Shown one piece after another: positions 56,301 through 58,098 of a stretch of 64,000 nucleotides of DNA. The stretch lies in the NCBI GenBank assembly GCA_036925085.1, contig JAUPFP010000010.1, forward strand, positions 124,001 to 188,000, read 5' to 3'. The position numbers and the translations under genes were made by a program. The stretch is from Brachycybe producta. Lineage: Eukaryota > Arthropoda > Diplopoda > Playtdesmida > Andrognathidae. Position 1 is the stretch's first letter; each line of letters begins with the position of its first letter. The notes beneath the pieces were generated by a model, which saw nothing but the letters and a program-made list of their open reading frames with translations, was not told where the DNA came from and made no database searches.

Positions 56301-58098
56301 AACCTAATATACTTAGTCCTTAGTTTCATGTTTAGTCTTTAAGAATATAGACGGAATTTACAAAATCTAACTAAGGCTTTTTTTTTCTCTTTTCATCTCA
56401 ACTTTATCCCTCCAAAGCAATAATAAAAATTAACCTGGAAGGTGTAAAAAATGTCAAGTAAATTTACATGAAATGTATGACGTCACAACTGCAGTGTATA
56501 AAGTTTCAAATATTATTAAAATGCTTCTATCTAATTTGCATATACATCTCTAGAGAAACGTTTTCAACTGGGGCCGCCGCCGCCGCCGCCACCCTTTAAA
56601 ACAATGCCAGAACTCTTACAGACAAAAAATGCATTATGAATTATGATTTATAAAATTCTATAAAAGAAAATATAAATATTATCGGTCTAATTAAACTCAT
56701 TATTGGAGGTTTTGCACCACCTCACACAACTACTACATTTCATTATTTAATCGATTTTTTAAGTGATGAAGAAGTTATCGTATTTTTTCCACTTTTAAGT
56801 CAGCTTCACACGGATCAACTTTGCGGCGCTACTTTGTAGTGTCACAAAGTGGTTGACGCGGTTTGAGTCACAAGAACCACCATTGAAAACAATGATCTGA
56901 CTGTACAATTGTAAGATCTTGATCATCACTGACAAATAATCAGGCAGTGGTCGCCATTTACAGTGTACAGCAGGACTCAACTAATCGTCGACCGCCACTA
57001 CATGTGAAAAATTCTTATTAAACTATTACTAGGGCTCGGATTCTGATGCAAAATCAAGCATATATTTCTTTGGCATAAGGGCCAATTGTGATGTAAATAT
57101 TTCATTTAGATCAACTAACAATTATGTTTTTTTTTTCAATCAAAAATACTGGTTAGAGACTAGAACGTTCTAGTTGACAATTGTTAATAACCAGACAATC
57201 TAGCCTCTTGACAATTGTTAATAACCAGACAATCTAGCCTCTAACCAGCCTTTTTGATTAGGAAAAAAAGCATAATGTGCAGTTACTCTATAATGATAAT
57301 CACTTCACAATTTCCACTTGGGGCCACATTTGCATAAAATTTCGAGCACTGGCTATTACAGTACACACTAAACCATTGGTTTCCAATGGAACGTGACTTT
57401 TTCTTGGTATGCCACAATTTCTCCAGGCAAAAAAAATAATACTTTGCCGCGTGCCAAAAAAATAAGTTTGGTAACCTTTGCTTTAATATTTACATGTAGT
57501 TGACACTCAAACAAAACCCTATTTAAAATTCCAACATAAGTGATAAAAAAAACATTTTAAAAGACTACAAAAATAGTTCTTAAATAACCTACAAAATACT
57601 AAACACACGGAGTTTTAAAAAGATGTTAAAAAAATTACTAAAACACATTTTTGAACCGTAGAATTTTCAAGTTGTTGATCTTTTCTTTAACATGTGTTTT
57701 CCACATAAATAAAATAAACAAAACAAAAAGTGAATAAACCATGTGTGACCCGTAAAGAATTTCACTTTTAAATTAGAACTATAAAAAAAAACAGTAACTA
57801 GCTAAAGACCTAACCATATGATGATAAATAGTTTCATCATAATTTGTTTTATAAAACACAACATTAACACGAAAGGTAATTTAATATTTGAATAATTATT
57901 TACCTTGGTGGCAGGTACACAAACTGTTCCGAGATCATTTTGGACACCAAACGGATAGGACACCTCTTCCTGGTGGTTTCTAGTGACGGACGATGGGCCC
58001 CATGGGCTATCGGCTGTCATATGGCCAACGGGAGTGGCGGATTTCATCGTTCGGGACCAAATGGCGTCACAGCCGCGCCCATGGTCGTTGCAAACAGG
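112..58098 (-). CDS. Large multidomain ankyrin-ARM-FERM-RasGEF-PH protein gene, 26 exons, partial at both ends
   Basis: This is my joined model of 26 minus-strand exons, listed singly below. I placed each exon by its acceptor and donor and required matching phase. All 25 junctions agree, and the total of 7917 nt is exactly 2639 codons without a stop, which chance joining would not give. Domain order by residue of the model: ankyrin repeats about 230-430, ARM/HEAT-like helices about 650-1110, disordered linker about 1115-1530, FERM-like module about 1600-2030, RasGEF about 2050-2310, PH-like about 2325-2560. RasGEF domains promote GDP release from Ras-family GTPases; FERM and PH parts usually bind membranes or membrane proteins; ankyrin and ARM parts bind proteins. 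RasGEF followed by PH recalls phospholipase C epsilon, but I do not know that family with ankyrin, ARM and FERM parts. The start lies at or upstream of E1 and the stop lies below position 112. Confidence 0.85.
651..1134 (-). CDS. Host gene exon E25: PH-like domain, part 1
   Basis: It starts after TTTGTTTGGTTAG and ends AAGGAG before GTACGTAT. After an acidic linker ([20 protein letters not shown]) it encodes [40 protein letters not shown] and [10 protein letters not shown] strand rich in Thr/His, a 'L.W.k' strand and an 'EVv.G' exit are typical of PH domains in the phospholipase C superfamily. The long loop ([19 protein letters not shown]) lies between strands. Confidence 0.9.
1135..1207 (-). 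other. 73-base intron with GC-AG ends
   Basis: The intron between E24 and E25 begins GCACGT after AACAG and ends TTTGGTTAG. It is AT-rich. Phase forces the GC donor unless an unseen micro-exon exists. GC-AG introns are a minor class in animals and are often weak and regulated. Confidence 0.6.
1208..1386 (-). CDS. Host gene exon E24: RasGEF domain, end
   Basis: It starts after TTTTTCGTTTTGTAG and encodes [39 protein letters not shown] and [15 protein letters not shown], the end of the RasGEF domain. The 3' end is unusual: the only donor that keeps phase with E25 is AACAG/GCACGT, a GC donor at 1207-1206. A GT donor four bases downstream (GCAC/GTACTT) gives the wrong phase for the E25 acceptors. 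Confidence 0.88.
1452..1704 (-). CDS. Host gene exon E23: RasGEF domain, part 3
   Basis: It runs from GAAATTGTTTAG to CTCGAG/GTACTG. It encodes [38 protein letters not shown], then [16 protein letters not shown] and [10 protein letters not shown]. '[10 protein letters not shown]' corresponds to the family motif 'PflG.yL.DL' that starts the helical hairpin used to open the nucleotide site of Ras. The Asp usual in that motif is Glu here. Confidence 0.92.
1786..1931 (-). CDS. Host gene exon E22: RasGEF domain, part 2
   Basis: The exon has no Met and is not visible as a long ORF with a start. Its acceptor is TTTTGTTAAG and its donor is CTGAA/GTGAGA. It encodes [39 protein letters not shown] and EILAGLK. 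The 'SSWV', 'C..IGNFNS' and 'EILAGL' blocks are hallmark RasGEF motifs (family form 'lnNfns..aI..gL'). Confidence 0.92.
2417..2670 (-). CDS. Host gene exon E21: RasGEF domain, part 1
   Basis: It follows TTTTTTTTGTGTAG and ends ATTGAA before GTAAGTTG. It encodes [36 protein letters not shown] and ALVKRFIE. This matches the N-terminal helices of the CDC25-type RasGEF catalytic domain, where the first block usually reads like 'lT..E..lf..I.p.e'. It continues directly into E22. Confidence 0.9.
2759..3047 (-). CDS. Host gene exon E20: FERM F3 (PTB/PH-like) lobe
   Basis: It runs from CTTTGTTGTCAG to CAGG/GTAATT. It encodes [47 protein letters not shown] and a closing helix [14 protein letters not shown]. 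The order of beta strands, the 'LLGI..E.I.LLD..T' start and the terminal helix fit the F3 lobe of talin/KRIT1-type FERM domains, which binds phosphoinositides or NPxY-like tails. It ends with a short acidic linker into the RasGEF. Confidence 0.9.
3620..3769 (-). CDS. Host gene exon E19: FERM F2 end and F2-F3 link
   Basis: The acceptor is TTAATTTTTAG and the donor is AAGAAA/GTGAGC, phase 0 on both sides. It encodes [19 protein letters not shown] then [20 protein letters not shown]. This resembles the end of F2 and the basic strand that opens the F3 lobe in talin-type FERM domains. The first Met of the open frame lies inside the exon, not at its start. Confidence 0.88.
4340..4672 (-). CDS. Host gene exon E18: Ser-rich insert in FERM module
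   Basis: It runs from TTTCACCAG to GTCAAA/GTAAAA, phase 0 on both sides. Most of it is a Ser/Thr-rich insert ([31 protein letters not shown]); the end ([20 protein letters not shown]) returns to an ordered F2-like segment and joins E19 at EHKRKLF. Because both ends are phase 0, the insert could be skipped in some transcripts. Confidence 0.87.
4771..4989 (-). CDS. Host gene exon E17: FERM-like F2 start
   Basis: It lies between TATATTTTCAG and GTCAAA/GTAAAT, phase 0 on both sides. It encodes [20 protein letters not shown] and [13 protein letters not shown], which matches the acyl-CoA-binding-protein-like F2 lobe in which FERM proteins 'count' positions for input length. The second half is a Ser-rich loop that starts a disordered insert. 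Confidence 0.87.
5049..5322. mobile_element. Foldback element family 4, copy 1
   Basis: Inverted ends: TTAGGGCTCGGATTTTTATG on the left, CATAAAAATCCCAGCCCTAA on the right. The core has GGCCTCTAACTAGTG and TTTTTGATT blocks. Confidence 0.65.
5920..6215. mobile_element. TTAA palindromic MITE (family 1), degraded copy
   Basis: It shares the family core: CGTAAACGCC end, 'AGTAGCTGAATCACTTTAAG', the A/T-rich centre and the mirrored 'GTGATTCAGCTG..GTTTCTAACAC'. The two halves are inverted copies of each other. Confidence 0.65.
8790..8943 (-). CDS. Host gene exon E16: FERM-like module continued
   Basis: No ORF of useful length marks this exon. I found it from the donor GTTATG/GTAAGT and the acceptor AATTTCAAG. 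It encodes [20 protein letters not shown] and [18 protein letters not shown], then [13 protein letters not shown]. The first base completes Arg with E15 and the end joins E17 as VM/LQRLVV. An inner acceptor (TTTGTAG at 8924) fails on phase. Confidence 0.82.
10500..10690. mobile_element. Family 1 MITE, partial
   Basis: It starts with ATTATTCTGTCGTTCAG and contains the left half (GAGAAACTGGAAAG, AACTAGAAGGGTAACTCG) up to the centre; the right half is missing and another copy follows at once. Confidence 0.6.
10725..11009. mobile_element. Family 1 MITE with TTAA at its right end
   Basis: Both halves are visible (ACTAGAATGGTAGCTGAATC and the mirrored GATTGAGCTACCTTTCTAG) and the right end reads GCCACC followed by TTAA at 11006-11009. 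Confidence 0.7.
12005..12232. mobile_element. Foldback element family 2, copy 1
   Basis: The ends are inverted copies: AAGGACCTTGTGACACACGA on the left and, on the reverse strand, TCCTTAGGGTATTGGCACAC on the right. Inside, TTGGTCGAGTTCGACTGCAA mirrors the right-hand TTGCAGTCCAACTTGACCA. Confidence 0.65.
12913..13091 (-). CDS. Host gene exon E15: start of FERM-like module
   Basis: It starts after TTATTAGTTAG and ends with TGTCG before GTAAGCAA. It encodes [19 protein letters not shown], a helix with [16 protein letters not shown], and a beta-rich stretch [18 protein letters not shown]. The last part has the look of the ubiquitin-like F1 lobe of a FERM module. It is joined to E14 and E16 by phase only and is somewhat less certain than the exons around it. 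Confidence 0.75.
13092..15359. other. Intron between E14 and E15
   Basis: It holds a (CCA)n/C-run tract at 13631-13669 and no supported gene. Two blocks with TGGCGCCC-like words (about 14090 and 14160) look like repeated element sequence. Confidence 0.6.
15360..15422 (-). CDS. Host gene exon E14: acidic micro-exon
   Basis: This exon has 63 bases, a good acceptor (TTTATTTGTTGCAG) and donor (AAG/GTAGGA), and phase 0 on both sides, so it could be skipped without frame change. It encodes 21 residues, mainly acidic ([18 protein letters not shown]). The other two frames contain stops. Confidence 0.8.
15650..16064. mobile_element. Family 1 MITE interrupted by another TTAA element
   Basis: The body is at 15650-15844 and its last bases (AACCACC and TTAA) are at 16054-16064. 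A 205-base insert splits them. Confidence 0.7.
15845..16049. mobile_element. 205-base foldback element nested in a MITE, flanked by TTAA duplication
   Basis: The element starts GTTTGCCGCACAACGGCACA and ends in the inverse (reverse strand GCTTGTAGCACACTACATCG). Its arms pair over most of its length (CGGAACGAATCGGAATA against the right-hand ACGATTCGTTCCATTCCG). TTAA is at 15841-15844 and 16050-16053; removing the insert plus one TTAA restores the host MITE end. TTAA duplication is a mark of piggyBac-type transposition. Confidence 0.75.
17103..17246 (-). CDS. Host gene exon E13: helical segment before FERM
   Basis: The acceptor is CACAATTAAG, which closes a 76-base intron after E12. It encodes [20 protein letters not shown] and [20 protein letters not shown], an amphipathic helical segment. 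Two donors 12 bases apart are both phase 0 (ATG/GTAACA at 17102 and ATG/GTTAAC at 17114); I chose the first, so four residues are uncertain. This looks like a regulatory helical segment of the kind found upstream of GEF domains; that is inference. Confidence 0.8.
17323..18473 (-). CDS. Host gene exon E12: helix, then long Ser/Pro/His/Gly-rich linker
   Basis: This 1151-bp exon starts after CTAAACAAATAG and ends GTCGAG before GTATCA. It opens with a last helix pair ([35 protein letters not shown]) and then about 330 residues of low complexity: basic Ser-rich motifs (RRSSMK, RSRSVPK, which resemble 14-3-3 sites), a His run, PPPPLFWGL, and a poly-Gly run encoded at 17460-17510. The end ([10 protein letters not shown]) becomes helical again and leads into E13. 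The linker separates the ankyrin/ARM half from the FERM/GEF half. Confidence 0.9.
18589..18703 (-). CDS. Host gene exon E11: Ser-rich linker
   Basis: The acceptor is TGCATTTAAG and the donor TCAA/GTGAGTCG leaves one base. It encodes [20 protein letters not shown] and a Ser/Pro stretch ending PVPDSETS. In-frame coding runs past the donor to a stop, but only this donor keeps phase with E12. The many Ser-Pro and Arg-x-x-Ser positions suggest a phosphorylated linker. Confidence 0.8.
18770..18933 (-). CDS. Host gene exon E10: end of helical region
   Basis: It runs from TATTATTTAG to ACCGAG/GTTAGT. It encodes [20 protein letters not shown] and a helix ([14 protein letters not shown]). It joins E9 as VLEEV and E11 as TEMRVRHM in phase. 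It closes the helical region before the long disordered linker. Confidence 0.87.
19005..19251 (-). CDS. Host gene exon E9: ARM-like helices
   Basis: It begins after TCAATTTAG and ends GTGCTAG before GTATGAAT. It encodes [20 protein letters not shown], a loop with [14 protein letters not shown], and a helix [20 protein letters not shown]. The aromatic loop and the second helix look strongly constrained. This is the most conserved-looking part of the solenoid and a good probe for homologues. Confidence 0.9.
19535..19815. repeat. Interspersed repeat family 5, copy 1
   Basis: It contains TAACCAGCGATTTTCATTTC and GAAATTCCCTGACGTTTTCC, then AGCTTTTTGGGACTTCT twice. It recurs at 37470 and 52660. 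Confidence 0.55.
20665..20797 (-). CDS. Host gene exon E8: ARM-like helices
   Basis: The coding frame is hidden behind a longer ORF in another frame. The acceptor is GTCATTGCAG and the donor is GATCCG/GTATGA. It encodes [20 protein letters not shown] and [19 protein letters not shown], typical helix pairs of an ARM repeat. An alternative acceptor 16 bases further in (GCCTTCAG) would break the phase with E7. Confidence 0.87.
20914..21022 (-). CDS. Host gene exon E7: ARM-like helices
   Basis: It has no Met, so it is easy to miss. The acceptor is TTTTTTTTCTCAG, and the donor AATAG/GTACTT leaves two bases. It encodes [20 protein letters not shown] followed by [10 protein letters not shown]. Phase agrees on both sides: Gly is made with the last base of E6, and Ser with the first base of E8. 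Confidence 0.85.
21380..21735. mobile_element. Family 1 MITE with TTAA at its left end
   Basis: TTAA at 21380-21383 is followed by GGTGGTTTTAAAGTGTAAAC, the best-preserved left terminus, then the family core and its mirror (GTGAGTGAGCTACCAGTCTAG). Confidence 0.75.
22164..22701 (-). CDS. Host gene exon E6: helical region and Ser/Thr-rich insert
   Basis: The exon runs from TTTTCTAG/ACTGCAG to CATTTTAG/GTAGTT. It encodes a hydrophobic helical part ([20 protein letters not shown] and [15 protein letters not shown]), then a 90-residue Ser/Thr/Ala-rich insert ([26 protein letters not shown]) that probably is disordered and phosphorylated, and a conserved-looking end ([17 protein letters not shown]). 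The helical half belongs to the ARM-like solenoid. Confidence 0.88.
22961..23776. mobile_element. 816-base TA-bounded foldback element
   Basis: The left end TACAGAGTTGCCCC..TGTATACACACTTT mirrors the right end (reverse strand TACAGGGTGTGTTCCAAAAA). Further inverted blocks include ATAACTGCCATG against CATGGCAGTTA, and GCAATTGTGCGACAA against TTGTCGCACAATTGC near the centre. The TA/CAGGG ends suggest a Tc1/mariner-type non-autonomous element. It has no coding capacity. Confidence 0.65.
24181..24380 (-). CDS. Host gene exon E5: start of ARM/HEAT-like region
   Basis: It runs from acceptor CTCAACCAG to donor TTGGAG/GTGACA. The sequence ([54 protein letters not shown]) is a series of amphipathic helices with the spacing of ARM or HEAT repeats. 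This opens an alpha-solenoid that continues through E10. Solenoids of this kind bind other proteins; no partner can be named. Confidence 0.88.
25347..25640. mobile_element. Family 1 MITE, left half and centre
   Basis: It starts GGTGGTTTCAAAGTGTAAAC and runs into the core; its right half is lost and replaced by a short hairpin at 25668-25758. Confidence 0.65.
25668..25758. repeat. Hairpin
   Basis: TTTGGTTGTTTTCGATTTAT and ATAAATCGAAAACAACCAAA flank a short AT-rich loop; it lies where the right half of a family 1 MITE would be. Confidence 0.7.
26825..27165. mobile_element. Family 1 MITE copy
   Basis: Both halves are present, from ATTCTGTCTTTCAG to GAATAACAAAAGTTCGAG and CGTTTACACTTT. Confidence 0.65.
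28665..28855. mobile_element. Foldback element family 3, copy 1
   Basis: It contains CTTGGCACACAGG, the core CATAGAAAATACATTAAG and TTTGTCACCAAAAAGTCTTT, ending in CGCTTGTGTGACAAGG. Confidence 0.55.
29126..29252 (-). CDS. Host gene exon E4: basic Ser-rich linker
   Basis: The exon lies between acceptor ATGATACAG and donor ACAG/GTAAAA, is phase 0 at its start, and leaves one base at its end. It encodes a basic, Ser-rich linker ([17 protein letters not shown]) between the ankyrin head and the helical region. Its last base joins E5 to give GTMDKPELL. An adjacent ORF in another frame covers the same DNA and is not used. Confidence 0.8.
29471..29755. repeat. (GA)n microsatellite with GC-interrupted higher-order unit
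   Basis: The tract alternates GAGAGA with AAAGAGAGAGCGAGAG units of about 16 to 20 bases. It lies in the intron between E4 and E3. Its long open frames (Ser-Leu or Arg-Glu repeats) are artefacts. Confidence 0.95.
31575..31670 (+). mobile_element. LINE ORF2 remnant, shorter copy
   Basis: CATTCTGACAGTGTAA is shared with 52260, and translation gives MLGALQ, a stop, then [16 protein letters not shown], the same block as in the remnant at 52165. Confidence 0.55.
33311..33406. repeat. Near-perfect hairpin with C-rich loop
   Basis: Arms with AAAAGGCGGTCAACG and CGTTGACCGCCTTTT extend inward through T-run and A-run to a CCCCCGCG loop, giving arms of about 45 bases. Confidence 0.85.
34207..34271. 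repeat. (AT)n microsatellite
   Basis: About 32 AT units without interruption. Confidence 0.95.
34715..35030. mobile_element. Family 1 MITE copy
   Basis: It runs from TATTGTCTTTCAGGAGCAAA through the core to CATCTGAAAGACAAAATAG and ACATTTACAGTTTAAA. Confidence 0.65.
36106..36230. repeat. Near-perfect hairpin closed by (TA)n
   Basis: AACAAGAAAATCAAACCAAA and GTGAAACTCGCTTTTATA on the left are exactly mirrored on the right, with a (TA)n loop; the right arm runs on into the (AT)n tract at 36231. Confidence 0.85.
36231..36316. repeat. (AT)n microsatellite
   Basis: About 43 TA units, directly after the right arm of a hairpin. Confidence 0.95.
36363..36420 (+). mobile_element. tRNA-like SINE head
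   Basis: An A-box match (TGGTGTAGTGG, 36368) and a B-box match (GAGTTCAAACC, 36396) lie 17 bases apart, and CTTGC/GCAAG (36363, 36413) can pair. The gap is too short for an intact tRNA, so this is a deleted tRNA relic or SINE promoter. Confidence 0.5.
37470..37715. repeat. Interspersed repeat family 5, copy 2
   Basis: It starts CCAGGGTTGCGCCACCGATT, continues with AAATTCTCTGACTTTTC and ends in TTTTTGAGACTTTTTGGCCC, the same order as the other copies. It includes a C-run at 37612-37626. Confidence 0.5.
37715..37845. mobile_element. Foldback element family 3, copy 2
   Basis: It starts CTTGGCACACAGGCGACTTT and ends with the inverse AAAGTCGCCTG; the core CATAAAAAATACACTGACC and TCTTTCAAAAGTCGCC matches the other copies. 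Confidence 0.6.
38185..39589 (-). CDS. Host gene exon E3: ankyrin repeats and poly-glycine linker
   Basis: This 1405-bp exon starts after GATATTTCTAG and ends at GACAAG before GTGAGA. It opens with a helical stretch ([20 protein letters not shown]), which looks like a degenerate first ankyrin unit. Clear ankyrin signatures follow: [19 protein letters not shown], then [19 protein letters not shown] with [19 protein letters not shown], then [22 protein letters not shown] Ser-rich loop splits the first and second units. After the repeats there is a Gly/Ser-rich tail with a run of glycines encoded by GGT/GGC repeats (38420-38480), then a basic end. Ankyrin repeats bind proteins, so this is the likely partner-binding head of the protein. 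Confidence 0.92.
39666..39883 (-). CDS. Host gene exon E2
   Basis: It begins after TTTCTTTAAAG and ends with TACAG before GTAGGGG, leaving two bases of a codon that E3 completes as Ser. It encodes a low-complexity segment: a Ser/Gly run, an alanine run from a (GCC)n tract, then [16 protein letters not shown] and a Ser/Gln-rich end. No folded domain is evident; the tract probably is a disordered N-terminal region. Reading continues straight through the donor into the next 75 bases, so the ORF alone would wrongly include the 76-base intron. Confidence 0.8.
40295..40575. mobile_element. Foldback element family 2, copy 2
   Basis: It shares TTGACAACGT, TGCACATGACCCAC and TTTTGCAGTCAAACTCGACC with the copy at 12005, again with inverted halves. 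Confidence 0.6.
41203..41241 (+). promoter_or_regulatory. Possible promoter of secreted protein gene 1
   Basis: A weak TATA-like CATAAAA (about 41202-41208) lies about 31-36 bases before TTTCAGCT (A at 41238). The spacing is right but both elements are weaker than those of gene 2. Confidence 0.35.
41303..41365 (+). CDS. Secreted protein gene 1, coding exon 1 (signal peptide)
   Basis: Exactly 21 codons, ending in phase 0 at ACA before GTAAGTATA. The hydrophobic core ([15 protein letters not shown]) with an Arg before it is typical of a signal peptide. Too short for ORF finders. Confidence 0.72.
41303..42097 (+). CDS. Small secreted protein gene 1 (two exons, Glu-Pro/Glu-His-rich)
   Basis: Joined coding exons 41303-41365 and 41756-42097 give 134 residues. 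Exon 1 (63 nt) starts at ATG after an A-rich leader and encodes a signal peptide with a hydrophobic core ([20 protein letters not shown]). The donor is ACA/GTAAGT and the acceptor is TTTATTTTGGCAG. Exon 2 starts VIECKRAK, then is Thr/Ser/Lys/His-rich ([12 protein letters not shown]), then has an acidic repeat tract of Glu-Pro, Glu-His and Glu-Asn pairs, and ends ETPFIV. It has one cysteine. It lies on the opposite strand within the large intron of the host gene and pairs with gene 2 at 44939. No family is recognised; a secreted mucin-like or metal-binding product is possible. Confidence 0.72.
41756..42097 (+). CDS. Secreted protein gene 1, coding exon 2
   Basis: 113 codons plus TGA, in phase 0 after GGCAG. 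It contains the short-unit repeat of GAGCCT, GAGCAT and GAGAAT codons at about 41966-42026, which probably grew by slippage. Confidence 0.72.
   Translation: MIECKRAKNDNKHGNETSTSKPITSSSTEKISSITLHKRKHTNGHHAAPHKTTRKHSGHQSTTTKPRPEPESEPEPEPEHEHEHENENEPEIPNEPETAPENMLRNEETPFIV
42299..42322 (+). promoter_or_regulatory. Polyadenylation signals of secreted protein gene 1
   Basis: Two AATAAA hexamers at 42299 and 42317 lie about 200 bases after the stop codon. Confidence 0.5.
42625..42935. mobile_element. Family 1 MITE copy
   Basis: It contains GTCTTTCGGGTGCAACATTA, the A/T-rich centre and the mirrored GATTAAGCTACC..CCTGAAAGACAGAATAATC. It lies 0.5 kb downstream of secreted protein gene 1. Confidence 0.6.
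43122..43332. mobile_element. Foldback element built of GGAGGAC repeats
   Basis: The ends CTTTCCACCTGTGG and CCACACAGGAAGAAAGG are inverted copies; inside, GGAGGACAGTCCTCC and GGAGGACGGTCCTGGTC units repeat in both orientations. It abuts the LTR-like sequence at 43335. Confidence 0.6.
43335..43814 (+). mobile_element. Possible LTR with following primer-binding-like site
   Basis: The block begins TGTGACACCC, ends CCGAAACA, and has TAATAA/TTATTTTTAT near its end. The bases after it (GGAACTCCCAACAGGGGC) resemble a tRNA-primer site. Higher GC to about 44100 suggests the start of an internal region, but I cannot find gag or pol motifs or a second LTR. Confidence 0.35.
43757..44060 (-). other. Open frame of about 100 codons in GC-rich block
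   Basis: The minus strand is open from about 44060 to a stop at 43757, with [19 protein letters not shown] and [18 protein letters not shown]. It has no recognisable family and no clear splice sites, and it overlaps the possible LTR element. It may be the antisense of element sequence or a fragment of an unknown coding element. Confidence 0.25.
44510..44584. repeat. (CT)n microsatellite
   Basis: About 35 CT units with one TT interruption. Confidence 0.95.
44819..44853 (+). promoter_or_regulatory. TATA box and initiator of secreted protein gene 2
   Basis: TATATAAAGG begins at 44819 and an initiator CTCAGTC has its likely +1 A at 44851, a spacing of 32 bases, which is the canonical distance. 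The predicted 5' leader to the ATG at 44939 is 88 bases. The TCAGT initiator is typical of arthropods. Confidence 0.6.
44939..45001 (+). CDS. Secreted protein gene 2, coding exon 1 (signal peptide)
   Basis: 21 codons from ATG after an A-run to CTAAAG before GTAAATATC, phase 0. The hydrophobic core is [15 protein letters not shown]. Confidence 0.7.
44939..45934 (+). CDS. Small secreted protein gene 2 (two exons, His-rich)
   Basis: Joined coding exons 44939-45001 and 45752-45934 give 81 residues. Exon 1 is again 63 nt and encodes a signal peptide ([20 protein letters not shown]) ending in AAG before GTAAAT. Exon 2 follows TTTCTTTGATAG and starts EHIECQDT, continues with an acidic part ([14 protein letters not shown]), a His-rich part ([11 protein letters not shown]) and a Thr/Ser tail. 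The size of exon 1, the phase of the intron and the early Ile-Glu-Cys match gene 1 3.6 kb upstream, so the two look like tandem paralogues that diverged fast. The His cluster could bind Zn or Cu; this is inference. Confidence 0.7.
45065..45363. mobile_element. Family 1 MITE with TTAA at its right end, inside gene 2 intron
   Basis: The right terminus CACTTTAAAACCACC is followed by TTAA at 45360-45363. The copy lies in the intron of secreted protein gene 2. Confidence 0.7.
45364..45550. mobile_element. Family 1 MITE, partial, back to back with the previous copy
   Basis: It has the central part (TCTTTCAAAATAAACTTTTT) and the mirrored half up to TGCCAGAATAACC, with no terminal GGTGG. Confidence 0.55.
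45752..45934 (+). CDS. Secreted protein gene 2, coding exon 2
   Basis: 60 codons plus TAA in phase 0 after GATAG. It carries two cysteines and the His-rich stretch. A long competing ORF in this region is in another frame and has no signal peptide. Confidence 0.7.
   Translation, partial: EHIECQDTDTTDNVGSGNGPLDFFDDCNGTDGWDHHPGHRHHHHTSTSEEPTDTTTIAST
46043..46048 (+). promoter_or_regulatory. Polyadenylation signal of secreted protein gene 2
   Basis: AATAAA lies 109 bases after the stop codon. Confidence 0.45.
46225..46341 (+). repeat. Array of four AGGTCA palindromes (IR5) in 32-34 base units
   Basis: AGGTCA-5 bases-TGACCT occurs at 46225, 46257, 46291 and 46325. The last three units are 34 bases apart and almost identical. 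AGGTCA is the half-site of nuclear receptors. The array lies about 290 bases after the stop of secreted protein gene 2. It may be a small satellite with no function; the sequence shows the arrangement only. Confidence 0.75.
47405..47765. mobile_element. Family 1 MITE copy
   Basis: It runs from TAGTGTAAACGACACCCGAAC to CTGTAGAATAATCAAGAG, with both mirrored 'CACTTAATGG' and 'AAGTGACTCAGC' blocks. Confidence 0.65.
48225..48310. mobile_element. Family 1 MITE, short remnant
   Basis: Only the right-hand block is seen: ATTCAGCTACCGTCCTAG and TCTAACACTTTTCAAT. Confidence 0.45.
48464..48612. repeat. Inverted and repeated AATCTGCA element
   Basis: AATCTGCAGATTGTCTAATC and related TCTGCAAA blocks occur on the left and their inverse (TTTGCAGATTGCCTGATTC, CGCAGATTGACA) on the right, making a 149-base foldback. 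Confidence 0.55.
49270..49648. mobile_element. Family 1 MITE with TTAA at its right end
   Basis: It starts near CAAACTCTTGATTATTTTGC and ends TTTCAAACCACC followed by TTAA at 49645-49648. Confidence 0.7.
49649..49935. mobile_element. Family 1 MITE, left-truncated, directly abutting the previous copy
   Basis: It begins inside the left half (AACTTGAAGGTGTTTAAG) and ends with AAAACGCAGAATAACCAGAG. Confidence 0.6.
50862..51265 (+). repeat. 24-base tandem array, about 16 copies
   Basis: The unit TTTCAGAAATTTCAAAATAA plus TAAA repeats with few changes (AGAAAT to AAAAAT, CAG to TAG at the right end). All reading frames are open through it because 24 is a multiple of three. Confidence 0.9.
51220..51345. 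repeat. Inverted repeat joining the 24-base array to its inverse
   Basis: The array end with ATAACTTTCACACAACT is mirrored by AGTTGTGTGGAAGTCGTTAT and an inverted unit (CTTGAAATTTCTGAAATTTA). Confidence 0.7.
51350..51430. repeat. Near-perfect hairpin
   Basis: Arms of about 33 bases (TTGAAGGCGGTTTTTGTAAT.. and its exact inverse ..ATTACAAAAACCGCCTTCAA) flank a short AT loop. Confidence 0.85.
51630..51764. repeat. Inverted repeat with 45-base arms
   Basis: GCAATTGTGCCCAGCATTAG..GCCCTTTTATG at 51630-51675 is mirrored by CATAAAAGGGC..ATGCTGGGCACAATTGC at 51719-51764, with a 43-base loop. Confidence 0.8.
52165..52660 (+). mobile_element. LINE ORF2 remnant (reverse transcriptase C-terminal end and 3' tail)
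   Basis: Conceptual translation gives [25 protein letters not shown], then after stops and frame changes [16 protein letters not shown] and, near 52547, [11 protein letters not shown]. This is the order seen at the end of jockey/CR1-type reverse transcriptases ('SPVWDPY', 'IEKVQRRAARF', 'ML.eL.W.sL..RR', 'WNSLP'). It ends in GAATT repeats. It is broken by several stops and is inactive. Confidence 0.65.
52660..52945. repeat. Interspersed repeat family 5, copy 3
   Basis: It has GCAAGGTTGCCATCAATTTT, GAAATTCTCTTGACTTTT and TTTTGAGACTTCTGAGCCCC. It directly follows the LINE remnant. Confidence 0.5.
53301..53360. repeat. (CTGT)n/(CT)n microsatellite
   Basis: CTGT units followed by about 21 CT units, abutting the element at 53361. 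Confidence 0.9.
53361..53776. mobile_element. 416-base element with inverted ends, CAG/CTG-rich
   Basis: Left end GCGGCAGTCACACTAGGCTG and right end (reverse strand) GCGGCAGTCACACTAGGCTG are identical, with arms of about 50 bases. The interior is packed with AGCAGCAAC and GCTGCTGG words. It sits directly after a (CT)n tract. Open frames in it have no coding sense. Confidence 0.7.
55523..55573. promoter_or_regulatory. X-box-like and CRE-like motif cluster
   Basis: GTTACCATGGTGAC (55523-55536) fits the RFX X-box pattern of two half-sites around two bases, and GGACGTCAAT follows 35 bases later. The block is a local CpG-containing patch in an AT-rich intron. The function is unknown. Confidence 0.3.
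57030..57357. mobile_element. Foldback element family 4, copy 2
   Basis: It starts AGGGCTCGGATTCTGATGCA and ends TGCATAAAATTTCGAGCACT. The middle has a direct duplication (CTTGACAATTGTTAATAACC occurs twice, about 42 bases apart). Confidence 0.65.
57904..58098 (-). CDS. Host gene exon E1 (first exon found)
   Basis: The exon follows a pyrimidine-rich acceptor ending in TATTTAG and ends at AAG before GTAAATAATT. It is open in phase 0 and encodes a cysteine-containing start ([19 protein letters not shown]) and then a Ser/Pro-rich stretch with PWGPSS and EEVSYPFG. It joins E2 in phase as ATK/VLREN. The first in-frame Met is at MKSATP; a Met in a better Kozak setting at 58082 lies in another frame and meets a stop after 12 codons. 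The good acceptor argues that a more upstream exon exists outside or undetected in the window. No domain is recognised. Confidence 0.75.
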
